Origin: Streptomyces sp. TLI_171
GTDB taxonomy: Bacteria; Actinomycetota; Actinomycetes; Streptomycetales; Streptomycetaceae
NCBI RefSeq assembly: GCF_003610255.1
Contig: NZ_RAPS01000001.1
Span: 7,777,001 to 7,841,000, forward strand
Reading direction: 5' to 3'
DNA length: 64,000 bases
Below the pieces are notes generated by a model that saw only the letters and a program-made list of their open reading frames with translations, had not been told where the DNA came from and searched no databases. Both the position numbers and the translations under genes were made by a program. This document shows positions 18,150 to 28,648 of the stretch, piece after piece. How positions within the stretch are numbered: the stretch's first letter is position 1; each line of letters begins with the position of its first letter.

Positions 18150-19298
18150 ATGGTCACCGTTGGAGGGACGAGCACCGCACGGTTCGAACCGGTCCGAGCG
18201 GCGCTGGCAGCGCAGCTGGAGTCCGGGGAGGAACTGGGGGCGTCGATCGCCGTCGACGTCGATGGCGTGATGGAAGTCGATCTGTGGGGTGGGCACACCG
18301 ATGCGGCGCGGACCGTTGCGTGGCGCCGGGACACCTTGGTCAACCTGTGGTCGACCACCAAGACCCTCGGCACTCTGGCGGCCCTGATCCTCGTCGACCG
18401 GGGCGCCCTCGATCTTCACCGCCCGGTCGCGCACTACTGGCCCGAGTTCGCCGCCCAGGGCAAGCAGGACATCGAGGTGCGGCATGTCCTGGCCCACACC
18501 TCGGGGCTCTCGGGCTGGCAGCAGCCCTTCACCATCGACGACCTGTACGACTGGCCGACCGCGAGTGCCCGGCTGGCCGCGCAGGCGCCCTGGTGGGAGC
18601 CGGGGAGTGCTTCGGGCTACCACGTGCAGACGCAGGGGCAGTTGGTGGGGGAGCTCGTCCGGCGGGTCAGCGGCCGGACCCTGACCGAGTTCGTCGACAC
18701 CGAGATCGCCGAGCCGTCTCGGGCCGACGTCCAGATCGGTGCGCGGCAGTCCGACTGGCCGCGCATCGCCGAACTGGTGGTCCCTTCGCAGCTCTCCGGG
18801 ATGCCCGCCGGCCTGGATCCCGACGGGATCTTCGCCAAGACGCTGCTCGGCAGCCCCGCCCGGGACGAGCACGTCGACACCCCGCAGTGGCGCCGCGCCG
18901 AACTCGGAGCCGTCAACGGACACGGCAACGCACGGGGCATGGCCCGGGCCCTCTCCGTGATCTCACGACGCGGCCGGGTGAGCGGCCGCCGCCTCCTCTC
19001 CGCAGCCACGGTGGACAGAGTCCTCGACGTGCAGTCCGACGGAGTCGACCTGTTCCTGGGCGTTCCCGTGCGCTGGGGCATCGGCTTCGCGCTCGCCGAC
19101 GAGAGGACGATGCCGAACATGCCCACCGGAAGGGCCTGTTTCTGGGTCGGCCGGGGCGGATCGATCGTCATGATGGACCTCGACCGGCGCGTCACCTTCT
19201 CGTACACGATGAACCGGCTGGGCGACGGCATCCTCGGCTCGGAGCGCACCCACACCTACCTGAGGCACGTCTACGAGGTCCTGAACTCCACGGACTGA
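18150..19298 (+). CDS. Serine beta-lactamase-fold hydrolase/esterase
   Basis: 382 residues of the class C beta-lactamase-related family (EstB-like esterases, D-aminopeptidases). The catalytic S68-T-T-K71 is in LWSTTKTLG, HTSGLSGW lies at 116-123, and a tyrosine at the Y-x-x position is in SGYHVQTQGQ (Y157). No signal peptide, so probably a cytosolic esterase and not a resistance lactamase. The ATG is well placed after GAGGAGTGAGGAACAGTC. Same strand as the surrounding hydrolases; 151 bp precede the next gene. Confidence 0.88.
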   Translation: MVTVGGTSTARFEPVRAALAAQLESGEELGASIAVDVDGVMEVDLWGGHTDAARTVAWRRDTLVNLWSTTKTLGTLAALILVDRGALDLHRPVAHYWPEFAAQGKQDIEVRHVLAHTSGLSGWQQPFTIDDLYDWPTASARLAAQAPWWEPGSASGYHVQTQGQLVGELVRRVSGRTLTEFVDTEIAEPSRADVQIGARQSDWPRIAELVVPSQLSGMPAGLDPDGIFAKTLLGSPARDEHVDTPQWRRAELGAVNGHGNARGMARALSVISRRGRVSGRRLLSAATVDRVLDVQSDGVDLFLGVPVRWGIGFALADERTMPNMPTGRACFWVGRGGSIVMMDLDRRVTFSYTMNRLGDGILGSERTHTYLRHVYEVLNSTD

Positions 19299-19448
19299 GA
19301 ACCGGCGGCGGTCAGCCCGGGCGGGCCACCGCACACACACCAACTCACGTGTCGACAAAGAAACTCGGTGCTTCGTCTCTCGAACGCACCGCTCCATCTC
19401 GCCGGGCCCGGTCAGGGCCGACGGCCAAGGAAATAAGGACGTTCACGC

Positions 19449-20279
19449 ATGCGCACCACCCTTCTCAACCGCCGATCCGCGCTGCTCGGTGTCACATCGG
19501 CCGTAGGGCTGGCCGTGGCCGCCGTCACCCTGCCCGGGGCGGCCGGTGCGACGCCCCTCCGCCCGGAACGGCCGACGATCGTGCTGGAGCACGGGGCGTT
19601 CGCCGATGCGGCGAGCTGGGACGGTGTCGTCACGCGGCTGCAGCGTGCGGGCTACCCGGTAGTGGCCGTGGCCAACCCGCTGCGCGGTCCGGCGACCGAC
19701 GCCGCCTACCTGCGCAGCGTCGTCGACCACATCGACGGGCCCGTGGTCCTGGTCGGCCACTCCTACGGCGGCACCGTCATCAGCCAGGCCGCCGTGGGCC
19801 TGGAGGGCAAGGTGAAGGCGCTGGTCTACATCGCCGCGTTCCTGCCCGACACCGGTGAGAGCTCGCTCGGGCTGACGAACAAGTTCCCCGGCAGCACCCT
19901 CGGCCAGGCGATCGAGCCCGTCAACTACACCCTTCCGGACGGCAGTCAGGGCACCGACGTGTACATCAAGGCGGAGAAGTTCCGCGGCCAGTTCGCCGCC
20001 GACGTACCGGCGGACAAGGCCAGGCGCATGGCGGCAGGACAGCGCCCCGTCGCCGCCGCCGCACTGGAGGAGAAGTCCACCCAGGCCGCCTGGAAGACCA
20101 TCCCCTCCTGGTCCCTGGTCACCACCGGGGACCTGAACATCCCGGTGGCCGCCCAGCGCTTCATGTCGGACCGCGCCCACGCCCGCACCACCGAGATCGC
20201 CGCCTCCCACGCGGTCTCCGTCTCCCACCCCGACGCCGTCACCCGCATCGTCGAGGACGCCGCCCGGACCGTCCGCTGA
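19449..20279 (+). CDS. Tat-exported alpha/beta hydrolase (EstC-like esterase)
   Basis: 276 residues. The N-terminus LLNRRSALLG with a hydrophobic stretch and GAAGATP (residues 30-36) looks like a twin-arginine signal peptide. The mature part resembles EstC/salicylate-esterase-like hydrolases: TIVLEHGAFADAASW near 43-57, nucleophile elbow GHSYGG with S105, and a late histidine in AASHAVSVSHPDAV. ATG at 19449 follows AAGGAAATAAGGACGTTCACGC. It starts a compact rightward unit with the second haloperoxidase (55 bp gap) and dps (34 bp gap). Substrate unknown. Confidence 0.87.
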   Translation: MRTTLLNRRSALLGVTSAVGLAVAAVTLPGAAGATPLRPERPTIVLEHGAFADAASWDGVVTRLQRAGYPVVAVANPLRGPATDAAYLRSVVDHIDGPVVLVGHSYGGTVISQAAVGLEGKVKALVYIAAFLPDTGESSLGLTNKFPGSTLGQAIEPVNYTLPDGSQGTDVYIKAEKFRGQFAADVPADKARRMAAGQRPVAAAALEEKSTQAAWKTIPSWSLVTTGDLNIPVAAQRFMSDRAHARTTEIAASHAVSVSHPDAVTRIVEDAARTVR

Positions 20280-20334
20280 CTCCGTCCCAGACCTCCCCCT
20301 CGCACCACAACCTCACCGAAAGGCAGAAACCGCC

Positions 20335-21168
20335 ATGGCGTTCATCACCGTCGGCCAGGAGAACACCACCGACATCGAGCTGTACTACGAGGACCACGGC
20401 ACCGGGCAGCCGGTCGTGCTGATCCACGGCTACCCGCTCGACGGCCACTCCTGGGAGAAGCAGTCCGCCGCCCTGCTCAAGGCCGGCTACCGCGTCATCA
20501 CGTACGACCGGCGTGGCTTCGGCCGCTCCAGCCAGCCCACCACCGGCTACGACTACGACACCTTCGCCGCCGACCTCGACACCGTCCTGACCACCCTCGA
20601 CCTCACCGACGTCGTCCTCGTCGGCTTCTCGATGGGCACCGGCGAAGTCGGCCGCTACCTGGGCACCTACGGCTCCGCACGCATCGCCAAGGCCGCCTTC
20701 CTCGCCTCCCTGGAGCCGTTCCTGCTCAAGACCGACGACAACCCCAACGGCGTCGACAGCACCGCCTTCAAGGGCATCGAACAGGCCGTCACCACCGACC
20801 GCTACGCCTACTTCGCCGCCTTCTACCAGGACTTCTACAACCTCGACGAGAACCTCGGCACCCGCATCAGCGAGGAGGCCGTCCGCAACAGCTGGAACGT
20901 CGCCGCCGGCGCCTCCTGGTACGCCTCCCTCGCGTGCGTCGCCACCTGGACCACCGACTTCCGCGCCGACCTGCCCAAGATCGACGTCCCCGCGCTGATC
21001 CTGCACGGCACCGCCGACCGCATCCTGCCCATCGAGGCAACCGGTGACCTCTTCCACCAGGCCCTCCCGGAGGCCGACTACGTGGTCGTGGACGGCGCCC
21101 CGCACGGCCTGCTGTGGACCCACGCCCAGGAAGTCACCGACGCCCTCCTCGCCTTCCTGACCAAGTAG
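20335..21168 (+). CDS. Alpha/beta hydrolase, cofactor-free haloperoxidase/perhydrolase type (copy 2)
   Basis: 277 residues, same length and architecture as the copy at 16930-17763: VVLIHGYPLDG, nucleophile elbow GFSMG at about 97-101, acid in LHGTADRILPIE and histidine in DGAPHGLLWTH. The two copies share long identical stretches such as GYRVITYDRRGFGRSS and GYDYDTFAADLD. The middle cap region (DDNPNGVDSTAFKGIEQAV) has diverged, which may shift substrate choice. ATG follows GAAAGGCAGAAACCGCC. Lies between the exported hydrolase gene and dps, probably co-transcribed. Confidence 0.9.
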   Translation: MAFITVGQENTTDIELYYEDHGTGQPVVLIHGYPLDGHSWEKQSAALLKAGYRVITYDRRGFGRSSQPTTGYDYDTFAADLDTVLTTLDLTDVVLVGFSMGTGEVGRYLGTYGSARIAKAAFLASLEPFLLKTDDNPNGVDSTAFKGIEQAVTTDRYAYFAAFYQDFYNLDENLGTRISEEAVRNSWNVAAGASWYASLACVATWTTDFRADLPKIDVPALILHGTADRILPIEATGDLFHQALPEADYVVVDGAPHGLLWTHAQEVTDALLAFLTK

Positions 21169-21202
21169 CCGCCGCACCTTCTGACCGACAGTTAGGACTC
21201 CC

Positions 21203-21793
21203 ATGACCGCGAAACCCTCCGCCGAGCCCTCCGACCAGCGCGGCAGCCACCCGCTGCCGCGTCAGGACGGCGGTGAGATCCAGCGCTTCGGTACCGTCAG
21301 GCAGCTCCCGCTGGGCCTCTCCCACGAGTCCCGGATGTACTCCTGCCACCGACTGAACCAGGTCCTGGCGGACACCCAGATCCTCTACTCGCTCTACAAG
21401 AAGCACCATTGGACGGTGCGCGGCGTGACCTCCTTCCAGCTGCACCAGCTGTTCGACGCGCACGCGGCGGAGCAACTGGCGCTGGTGGACGCGCTGGCCG
21501 AACGGGTCCAGAGCCTCGGAGGAGTGGCCGTCGGAGATCCGCGGCACGTCGCCGAACTGAGCTCCGTGGCTCGTCCACCGGACGGCGTCGAGGAGGTTCC
21601 GGCGATGCTCGCACGGCTGCTGAAGGCGCACGAGTCGATCCTTGTCGAGGCGCGCGACGCCGCGGCCCGGGCCGCCGAGCTCGGTGACGACGGGACCAAC
21701 GACCTGTTGGTCTCCCACGTCATCCGCACGGGTGAGGCCCAGGTCTGGTTCCTGGCGGGCCATCTGGTCGACACTCCTCCGGTCCGAATCTGA
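21203..21793 (+). CDS. dps: Dps-family ferritin-like DNA-protection protein
   Basis: 196 residues. The four-helix ferritin-like core shows the Dps iron site elements: ILYSLYKKHHWTVRG with histidines at 68-69, and QLFDAHAAEQL with the D85/E90 pair, supplied across a subunit interface. A 35-residue hydrophilic N-terminal extension (SAEPSDQRGSHPLPRQDGG) precedes the core, as in streptomycete Dps proteins, where tails influence DNA binding and assembly. It oxidises iron with peroxide and protects DNA. It is last in the hydrolase unit and followed by a strong hairpin. Confidence 0.92.
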   Translation: MTAKPSAEPSDQRGSHPLPRQDGGEIQRFGTVRQLPLGLSHESRMYSCHRLNQVLADTQILYSLYKKHHWTVRGVTSFQLHQLFDAHAAEQLALVDALAERVQSLGGVAVGDPRHVAELSSVARPPDGVEEVPAMLARLLKAHESILVEARDAAARAAELGDDGTNDLLVSHVIRTGEAQVWFLAGHLVDTPPVRI

Positions 21794-21807
21794 CCGGCAG
21801 GGCATCG

Positions 21808-21843
21808 CTGCGGTGCTCCCGGCTCGACACGGGAGCACCGCAG
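21808..21843 (+). terminator. Hairpin after dps
   Basis: Perfect 14-bp stem CTGCGGTGCTCCCG / CGGGAGCACCGCAG with an 8-base loop, 15 bp after the dps stop codon. No U-tract, as is common in streptomycetes. Confidence 0.85.
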
Positions 21844-22013
21844 ATCAGCGGTTGCCCGAGGTGTGGGGAGACCCTCGCTCGTCGTCGCGCCGTCCAGTGG
21901 TGCGCACCGGAGCTCAGGACGGGGCGACCCAGTCGGCCGCAGCCCGGACGACCGCGGTGGGTCTCCCGACCGGTCCGTCCGGTCTGAGCGGGGGAGGGCC
22001 GAGCAGCGCGTAA

Positions 22014-22064
22014 GGCCGCAGGGCGGGAGGCGCACCGTCCGGGTGCACGTCCCGCCCTGCGGCC
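22014..22064 (-). terminator. Hairpin after the leftward metzincin-partner unit
   Basis: 15-bp perfect stem GGCCGCAGGGCGGGA / TCCCGCCCTGCGGCC with further pairing (GCACC/GGTGC) in the loop. It lies 10 bp beyond the stop codon of the leftward gene at 22074. Confidence 0.85.
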
Positions 22065-22073
22065 GGTGGCTCG

Positions 22074-23219
22074 TCAGCCGGTGGTGTGCGGCGGGGTGTT
22101 GCCGCCGCCGGTCGGGCTCGGCGACGGGCTGGGCGACGGGCTCGAGGTCGGGCTGGGCGACGGGCCGGGGGACGGGTCGAGCGAGACGGTCAGCCCGCAG
22201 GCGGTGTTCAGGTCCGCTGCCAGGGAGGCCTGGGCAGCTGCCGCCTGGGTCGCGGTGACGGTGGTGTCGCCGTTGTCGTAGGCGGCGAGGGTGGTCGCGT
22301 AGCCGACGGCGTTGCCGGTCGCCTTGCCCGCGAGTTCCTGCAGCAGGCTGCCGAGCTCGGGGCGGGTGAGGACGCTGCCGGCCGACTGGTCGAGCGGCGC
22401 CGCCAGCGAGCAGTAGGTGTCCTGCGGGGCGGTGGTGCCGACGACCGCGGCACGGCGGGCCACCGGGTCCAGCGCGAAGTTCTGCTGGGCCACCGGGTCG
22501 GGCGCGGTGCCGGTGAGCAGTGCGGCCACCGAGGTGCCGCCCTGGCCGACCACCTTGTCGAGCACCGTGGCGGGGGCGGTGTCGGCGGACGCGTCGGCGC
22601 CGGAACCCGGGTCGGCGTTGGTGGAGTTGGCTCCGGCGGCGGCGATCCGCTTGAGCGAGTCCGGGGTGACCGCCGTCCCCTCGTACTCGCCGTTGCCGAC
22701 CGTGTTGTTGTCGTACGGCAGGCGCGCGCCGCCGCCGATGGGGGCCCACTCGCCGCTGGCGAAGCGGGCCAGGGTGAGCAGGTAGGTGTGGCCGATCTCC
22801 AGTCGCGAGCCCTCGGTCGACAGCGGGGTCCGGGTGGAGCCGGTGAAGGCCCAGCCGTCCACCGTCAGGGTCAGGGTGGCGGGCAGCGCGGGGGCTCCGC
22901 TGCGGTCCCAGAGGTTCTGCTGGACGGTCAGGGTGACGGTGCGGCTGACGTAGCCCTCACCGGAAGCCTGCTCCTCGGCCGACGGCGTGTCGGCGGTCTC
23001 GGCAGTGACCTTGGCGACGACGGTGTCGTCCCCGTAGGACACCCAGTCCTGGGCGGTGCCGGAGGGGAGCCGTTCCTTGGCGTCGGCCAGGATGACCCGG
23101 TGCCCGGGGGCGGCCGGTCCGGCGGGGGAGTGGTGGGCGCCCGTGCCGAGGGTGACGGCGACGGCGGTGGCCGCCGCGGTGACGGCGAGGGCGGCGGCGA
23201 GGCGGCGCCGAGTGGTCAT
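22074..23219 (-). CDS. Secreted or membrane-anchored hypothetical protein with Pro/Ser-rich C-terminus
   Basis: 381 residues. MTTRRRLAAALAVTAAATAV is a typical signal sequence or membrane anchor. The extracellular part contains a beta-rich N-terminal half (DDTVVAKVTAE, RTVTLTVQQNLWDRSG, TLTLTVDGWAFTGS), a helical Ala-rich second half with two cysteines, and a C-terminal PSPSP low-complexity tail ending GGGNTPPHTTG. No catalytic motif recognised. ATG at 23219 follows GGGGAG; an ATG at 23234 overlaps the metzincin stop codon by one base, so translation of the two genes is probably coupled. It may be an inhibitor, chaperone or substrate of that protease, but this is inference. Confidence 0.7.
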   Translation of the reverse strand: MTTRRRLAAALAVTAAATAVAVTLGTGAHHSPAGPAAPGHRVILADAKERLPSGTAQDWVSYGDDTVVAKVTAETADTPSAEEQASGEGYVSRTVTLTVQQNLWDRSGAPALPATLTLTVDGWAFTGSTRTPLSTEGSRLEIGHTYLLTLARFASGEWAPIGGGARLPYDNNTVGNGEYEGTAVTPDSLKRIAAAGANSTNADPGSGADASADTAPATVLDKVVGQGGTSVAALLTGTAPDPVAQQNFALDPVARRAAVVGTTAPQDTYCSLAAPLDQSAGSVLTRPELGSLLQELAGKATGNAVGYATTLAAYDNGDTTVTATQAAAAQASLAADLNTACGLTVSLDPSPGPSPSPTSSPSPSPSPSPTGGGNTPPHTTG

Positions 23220-23233
23220 GTCCGTGCTCCCCA

Positions 23234-23836
23234 TCAGTACGTCGCGTTGATCTCGGCCCGGTTGTTGGCGCCGAGGTAATAGGTGTCGATCTCGGTCATG
23301 CAGCCGACGATCGTGTTGTTCGGGTCCACCCTGGGGGAGGCGTTGTTGCCGTGGGTGAGGCCGACGGCGTGGCCCGTCTCGTGGCAGGCGTCGGACTTGT
23401 TGATGCTGAAGTGCTTGTTGAAGCGGATGTAGTGCTGGTCGCACTTGATGCTGGTCACCGCGTCGTCGCACCAGGTCATGCCGATGTACGAGTCGGACAG
23501 CGTGCCGGACTGGTAGATGATGTCCGTCTCCGACGAACCGGTGTACACGCCCGAGGACTTGACCGAGACGGCCAGGTCGGTGGGGCTGTAGTACGAGCTG
23601 AGGGACGACTTGATGGTGCTCTTCGCGCTGGAGCTCAGCGAGCCCTGCAGGTAGACCGTCAGGTCGGCGTTGTCGGTCTGGCAGAAGTGTCCCTGCGAGA
23701 GCGAGCCGTCGTAGCAGGTCGGATAGTAGTTGCCGGTCGGGTACATGTTGTCGATCGACTGCGCCTGCGCCACGGCGGGCGTGAGCATGACAGCAGCTGC
23801 CGCGAGGGCGGCTGCCATTCGGTGCGAGCGGGGCAA
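23234..23836 (-). CDS. Secreted metzincin-type zinc metalloprotease
   Basis: 200 residues with a signal peptide (RSHRMAAALAAAAVMLTPAV, then AQAQ). The catalytic zinc motif H-E-x-x-H-x-x-G-x-x-H is seen in DACHETGHAVGLTHGNN, followed about 15 residues later by a methionine (NTIVGCMTEID) that can form the Met-turn. The mature domain is small and rich in Ser and Tyr, with six cysteines that may form disulfides. TTG at 23836 is favoured as the start because AGGGAG lies seven bases upstream and it gives a basic n-region; the next option is the ATG at MAAALAA. Related in design to snapalysin and matrixins, but not clearly either. First gene of a two-gene leftward unit. Confidence 0.8.
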   Translation of the reverse strand: MPRSHRMAAALAAAAVMLTPAVAQAQSIDNMYPTGNYYPTCYDGSLSQGHFCQTDNADLTVYLQGSLSSSAKSTIKSSLSSYYSPTDLAVSVKSSGVYTGSSETDIIYQSGTLSDSYIGMTWCDDAVTSIKCDQHYIRFNKHFSINKSDACHETGHAVGLTHGNNASPRVDPNNTIVGCMTEIDTYYLGANNRAEINATY

Positions 23837-24240
23837 CGGACACTCCCTGGGGGTGTGGATGTGGACTCCGGTGGAGCCTTGAATGTTCACCGCCAAGCAG
23901 AGCCTGGTGGAAATCCGATGAGGGGTCAAGTTCCTTTTATTGTCGCGCTTTTGGCGATTCGCGTGAGCCTGGAACGCATTGACGCCGACTGCGGCCAAAG
24001 GCAGTTCGGTACCGCTGTCGACTGATCTGAACAGGTATGTCCCGGCATCCCCGCCGGTGCATCGGCGACGTCCAGTTCGGCCACGATGCCGTTTACCGCA
24101 GCGCTCTCTTCAGGGAAGCAATTTCCCTGCGAATCAAGCAAGTTGGCATCCCGCGAGTTCGTCGCCCCGGCCGACGTCCTGTCGGACGGTGGCCTGCGCC
24201 AAGGTGGTCCCGGGGGAGGGCGGCGTCCCAGGAGAGCATG

Positions 24241-24254
24241 GGAGAGCGCTCTCC
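24241..24254. promoter_or_regulatory. LacI-type operator-like palindrome, distal copy
   Basis: GGAGAGCGCTCTCC is a perfect 14-bp palindrome with the GCGC centre typical of LacI-family operators; it resembles the CebR box of streptomycetes (TGGGAGCGCTCCCA). It lies 429 bp upstream of the GH16 start and shares a 12-bp core with the site at 24643. Confidence 0.6.
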
Positions 24255-24642
24255 GGCTGGGTGCTCTGAGCCTGCCCGGGCGTCCGTCGCGGGCTGCCAC
24301 TGGGCCGCGGGCACCAATTCGACTCTTGAACGGAAAGTCACCAGGTCACGCCCGGGGGCCCGCCGTGGGATCGCCGGTGTTCCGCGCTGATCTCCCGTGC
24401 CTGCGGGCCTGCAGCTCCTCGCCCACCCCTGGTCGCTACAACAGCCCGGCCGCGCCCGGGCCGCTCTGAGGCTGCGTCAATCTCGTGTAGCACCGTCGAG
24501 CTGAACTGGTCCGTATTGCAAGGTATATGCACCTTCGGCGTCCGAATACCGGTTCTCGGTCAACCGGTGGGCGACCCCGTGCTTCGGAACTTGTTCAGTT
24601 CATTGACGTGGGCGCAACAGCGGCGCAATCATCGCGGAATGA

Positions 24643-24654
24643 GAGAGCGCTCTC
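24643..24654. promoter_or_regulatory. LacI-type operator-like palindrome, proximal copy
   Basis: GAGAGCGCTCTC, a perfect 12-bp palindrome, lies 28 bp before the GTG start and 16 bp before the ribosome binding site of the GH16 gene, where a repressor would block transcription. A regulator gene of the LacI family is not present in the window. Confidence 0.7.
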
Positions 24655-24682
24655 GCAGTCGGACCACTCCAGGAGAGATGCT

Positions 24683-26800
<2,118 letters not shown>

Positions 26801-26805
26801 CCACA

Positions 26806-26837
26806 GGCTCCGGGGCCGGCCGGCCGGCCCCGGAGCC
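26806..26837 (+). terminator. 32-bp perfect palindrome after the GH16 gene
   Basis: GGCTCCGGGGCCGGCC followed directly by its exact reverse complement, starting 5 bp after the GH16 stop codon. Probably an intrinsic terminator without U-tract. Confidence 0.85.
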
Positions 26838-27341
26838 GACGCCAGTCCACCAGCAGGCACCACCGGCCGGATCGACAACTCTCACCTCGGCGTCTTCGTC
26901 GCCCACGCCGCCTGCAGGGGACGGGCCTTGACCGACCGTCGGCGCTTTCCGGCCGCCACGTCCCCTGCCTCCCCGCGCCACCGGGCGAGGTGGTGCCGGG
27001 AGGACGCCACGCACGAAACCGTCCCCGGGGCTGGGCGACCGACCGACCCGGCACAGCCTGCACTACGGACGCCGGCCCCTCGCTTCGTCGCTGGTGCCGA
27101 TCGCCAGGGCGACCGCTTCGTACGACTTCGGATTCCGCTCGCCGACCTGATGCCGCAGGGAGCCGGACCGGGTGCCGCCGGACCGCCCGACACTCGACCG
27201 CGTCGCCGAACGCGATCGCCGCCAGGTTCGGATGACGTTCCGCCAGGTCTGCGGTGTGCTGCTGTCATCGGGCAGGAGAACGGTCATGTGGATCCCCTCC
27301 CCCGGGCACCGACGGACCTGGCGCCGTCGGCCGAGCGGGCG

Positions 27342-27606
27342 TCAGTTGTCGTCCCGCTCCGGGAGGACTCGCCCCGGCAGTGGCTGGTCCCACGCGCCGA
27401 GGCGGACGACGAGGATCCGACGCGCCGAGCTCCGAATCTCGGCCCAGGCCCCCCGGTGCGCCAATCCTTCGGCGAGACGAAGGCTGAAGGCGACCTCCTC
27501 GGTGACGGTGGCAGTCCACCCGGTGCCTGCGGGACCACGCCAGCTGGTCCGGGGTGTCGGCAGCGAGAAACGCCGGCAGCGGCCTGATCCACCGCTCCCA
27601 GGTCAC
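27342..27606 (-). pseudogene. Frameshifted gene fragment, family unknown
   Basis: Read leftward, TWERWIRPLPAFLAADTPDQ continues as LAWSRRHR, then the protein-like sequence moves to another frame (VTEEVAFSLRLAEGLAHRGA, ILVVRLGAWDQPLPGRVLPE) and stops at 27342. Both parts show good codon usage, so this looks like a real gene broken by one frameshift. I do not recognise the family, and a start codon is not evident. Confidence 0.35.
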
Positions 27607-27648
27607 GCGGGGCGGTTGCCGGCTCCCTGCGGTGCAGCACGGTGCAGT

Positions 27649-27897
27649 TCAGGCCCTCGTCCCGGCTGGTCCACTGGTCCACTGGTCCGCACCGGAGCTC
27701 AGGACCGGCCGGCCGCGCTCGCTCCACAGCGCCTGACCGAAGTCCGCCGTCGAGGTCGCCACCACCGCCGCCACCGCACCCGGGACGGCGACCAGCGCGG
27801 TGAACACCGGCGCCAACACGGCCGCGGCCGTGCCCGGATTCCCCGCCCACCGCAGGACCGCCTCGACCGCGAGGGCCCGTCCCCCTCGGCTCCGCAT
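27649..27897 (-). CDS. Possible small membrane protein or fragment
   Basis: 82 residues from ATG at 27897. A hydrophobic stretch AAAVLAPVFTALVAVPGAVA near residues 24-43 could span the membrane. The C-terminal part (SGADQWTSGPAG) is encoded by a short imperfect repeat, GTCCACTG GTCCACTG GTCC. No clear ribosome binding site. It may be a leftover of a larger gene. Confidence 0.3.
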   Translation of the reverse strand: MRSRGGRALAVEAVLRWAGNPGTAAAVLAPVFTALVAVPGAVAAVVATSTADFGQALWSERGRPVLSSGADQWTSGPAGTRA

Positions 27898-28055
27898 GGA
27901 GACGAGTCCGGCGGGCCGCCGTCACGAGCGGAACACGCGGGAGTCTCGGTGCGTCACTGCAATTCGGCTCGCGGGTGCGCCCTCGGCAACCGGACATCAG
28001 GGCCGTCTAGTTCGAGGTTCTGGCCCGGGAGGTGTCACGTTCGGGGCGGCGGGTG

Positions 28056-28427
28056 TCACAGCCCGCAGGTGTCTCCGTCGGTGTCGTCGGCGAACAACAG
28101 GGCGGCGCTGCCGACCACTTCCGCGAGGCCGACCAGGAGCATCACCGCGAAGCCCATCGACGCGACGGCCACCAGCCACGACCGGTGCTCGTTCCGGATC
28201 GCCACCCGGAGCGCGCCGGCGGCGGCCGCCAGACCCAGGACGGGGGCGGCGGCAGCCGCTGCCCACACCCTTGGTGGCCGGGTACCCGCCCGGAGGCACA
28301 GCTGCCAGGCGAGCTCCTGGTGCGTCGAGTAGGCGTAGTCGTGGAGCACCACCGCCAACCCTGCCGCCGCCACGGCTCCGAGCAGACCGAACCAGCCGTT
28401 CCGTCCCGCGGGCAGCGACATCCTCAC
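28056..28427 (-). CDS. Small integral membrane protein, hypothetical
   Basis: 123 residues with three to four hydrophobic segments: GWFGLLGAVAAAGLAVVLH near 11-29, VWAAAAAAPVLGLAAAAGAL near 54-73, and WLVAVASMGFAVMLLVGLAE followed by VVGSAALLFAD at the C-terminal end. GTG at 28427 follows AAAGG by six bases; an ATG two codons later is an alternative. The C-terminal tail DDTDGDTCGL is acidic. No family recognised. Confidence 0.6.
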   Translation of the reverse strand: MRMSLPAGRNGWFGLLGAVAAAGLAVVLHDYAYSTHQELAWQLCLRAGTRPPRVWAAAAAAPVLGLAAAAGALRVAIRNEHRSWLVAVASMGFAVMLLVGLAEVVGSAALLFADDTDGDTCGL

Positions 28428-28648
28428 GTGCACCCTTTCGCCCTGACGGACCGTCCAGAAGCCTGTCGGTCGGAGGACGCGTCGCGGCCACGCGGGGTTG
28501 CATCCCTCGGCAGGGCGGGTCCTCGGACCGGCTGCCTCCGAGATCCGGTGCTCATCGCGTCGGCCGGTCAAATGAGGTCGCTCCGACGCCAGTTGCTGTC
28601 CAGGGCATTGCGCAGTCGACCGCCGGGGTCCTAGTCTCAGCTCGCCAG

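Larger units (their letters stand above)
23837..24682. other. Divergent regulatory region between metzincin and GH16 genes, 846 bp
   Basis: No supported gene. It contains the promoter of the leftward protease unit (unusually AT-rich around 23900-23960) and, towards the right, the two GAGAGCGCTCTC palindromes assigned separately. Confidence 0.5.
26838..28055. other. Gene-poor region with decayed sequence, 1.2 kb
   Basis: Apart from the two leftward remnants listed at 27342-27606 and 27649-27897, I find only short protein-like fragments, for example LAERHPNLAAIAFGDAVE on the minus strand near 27230-27180. The pattern suggests old, fragmented genes. Confidence 0.4.
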
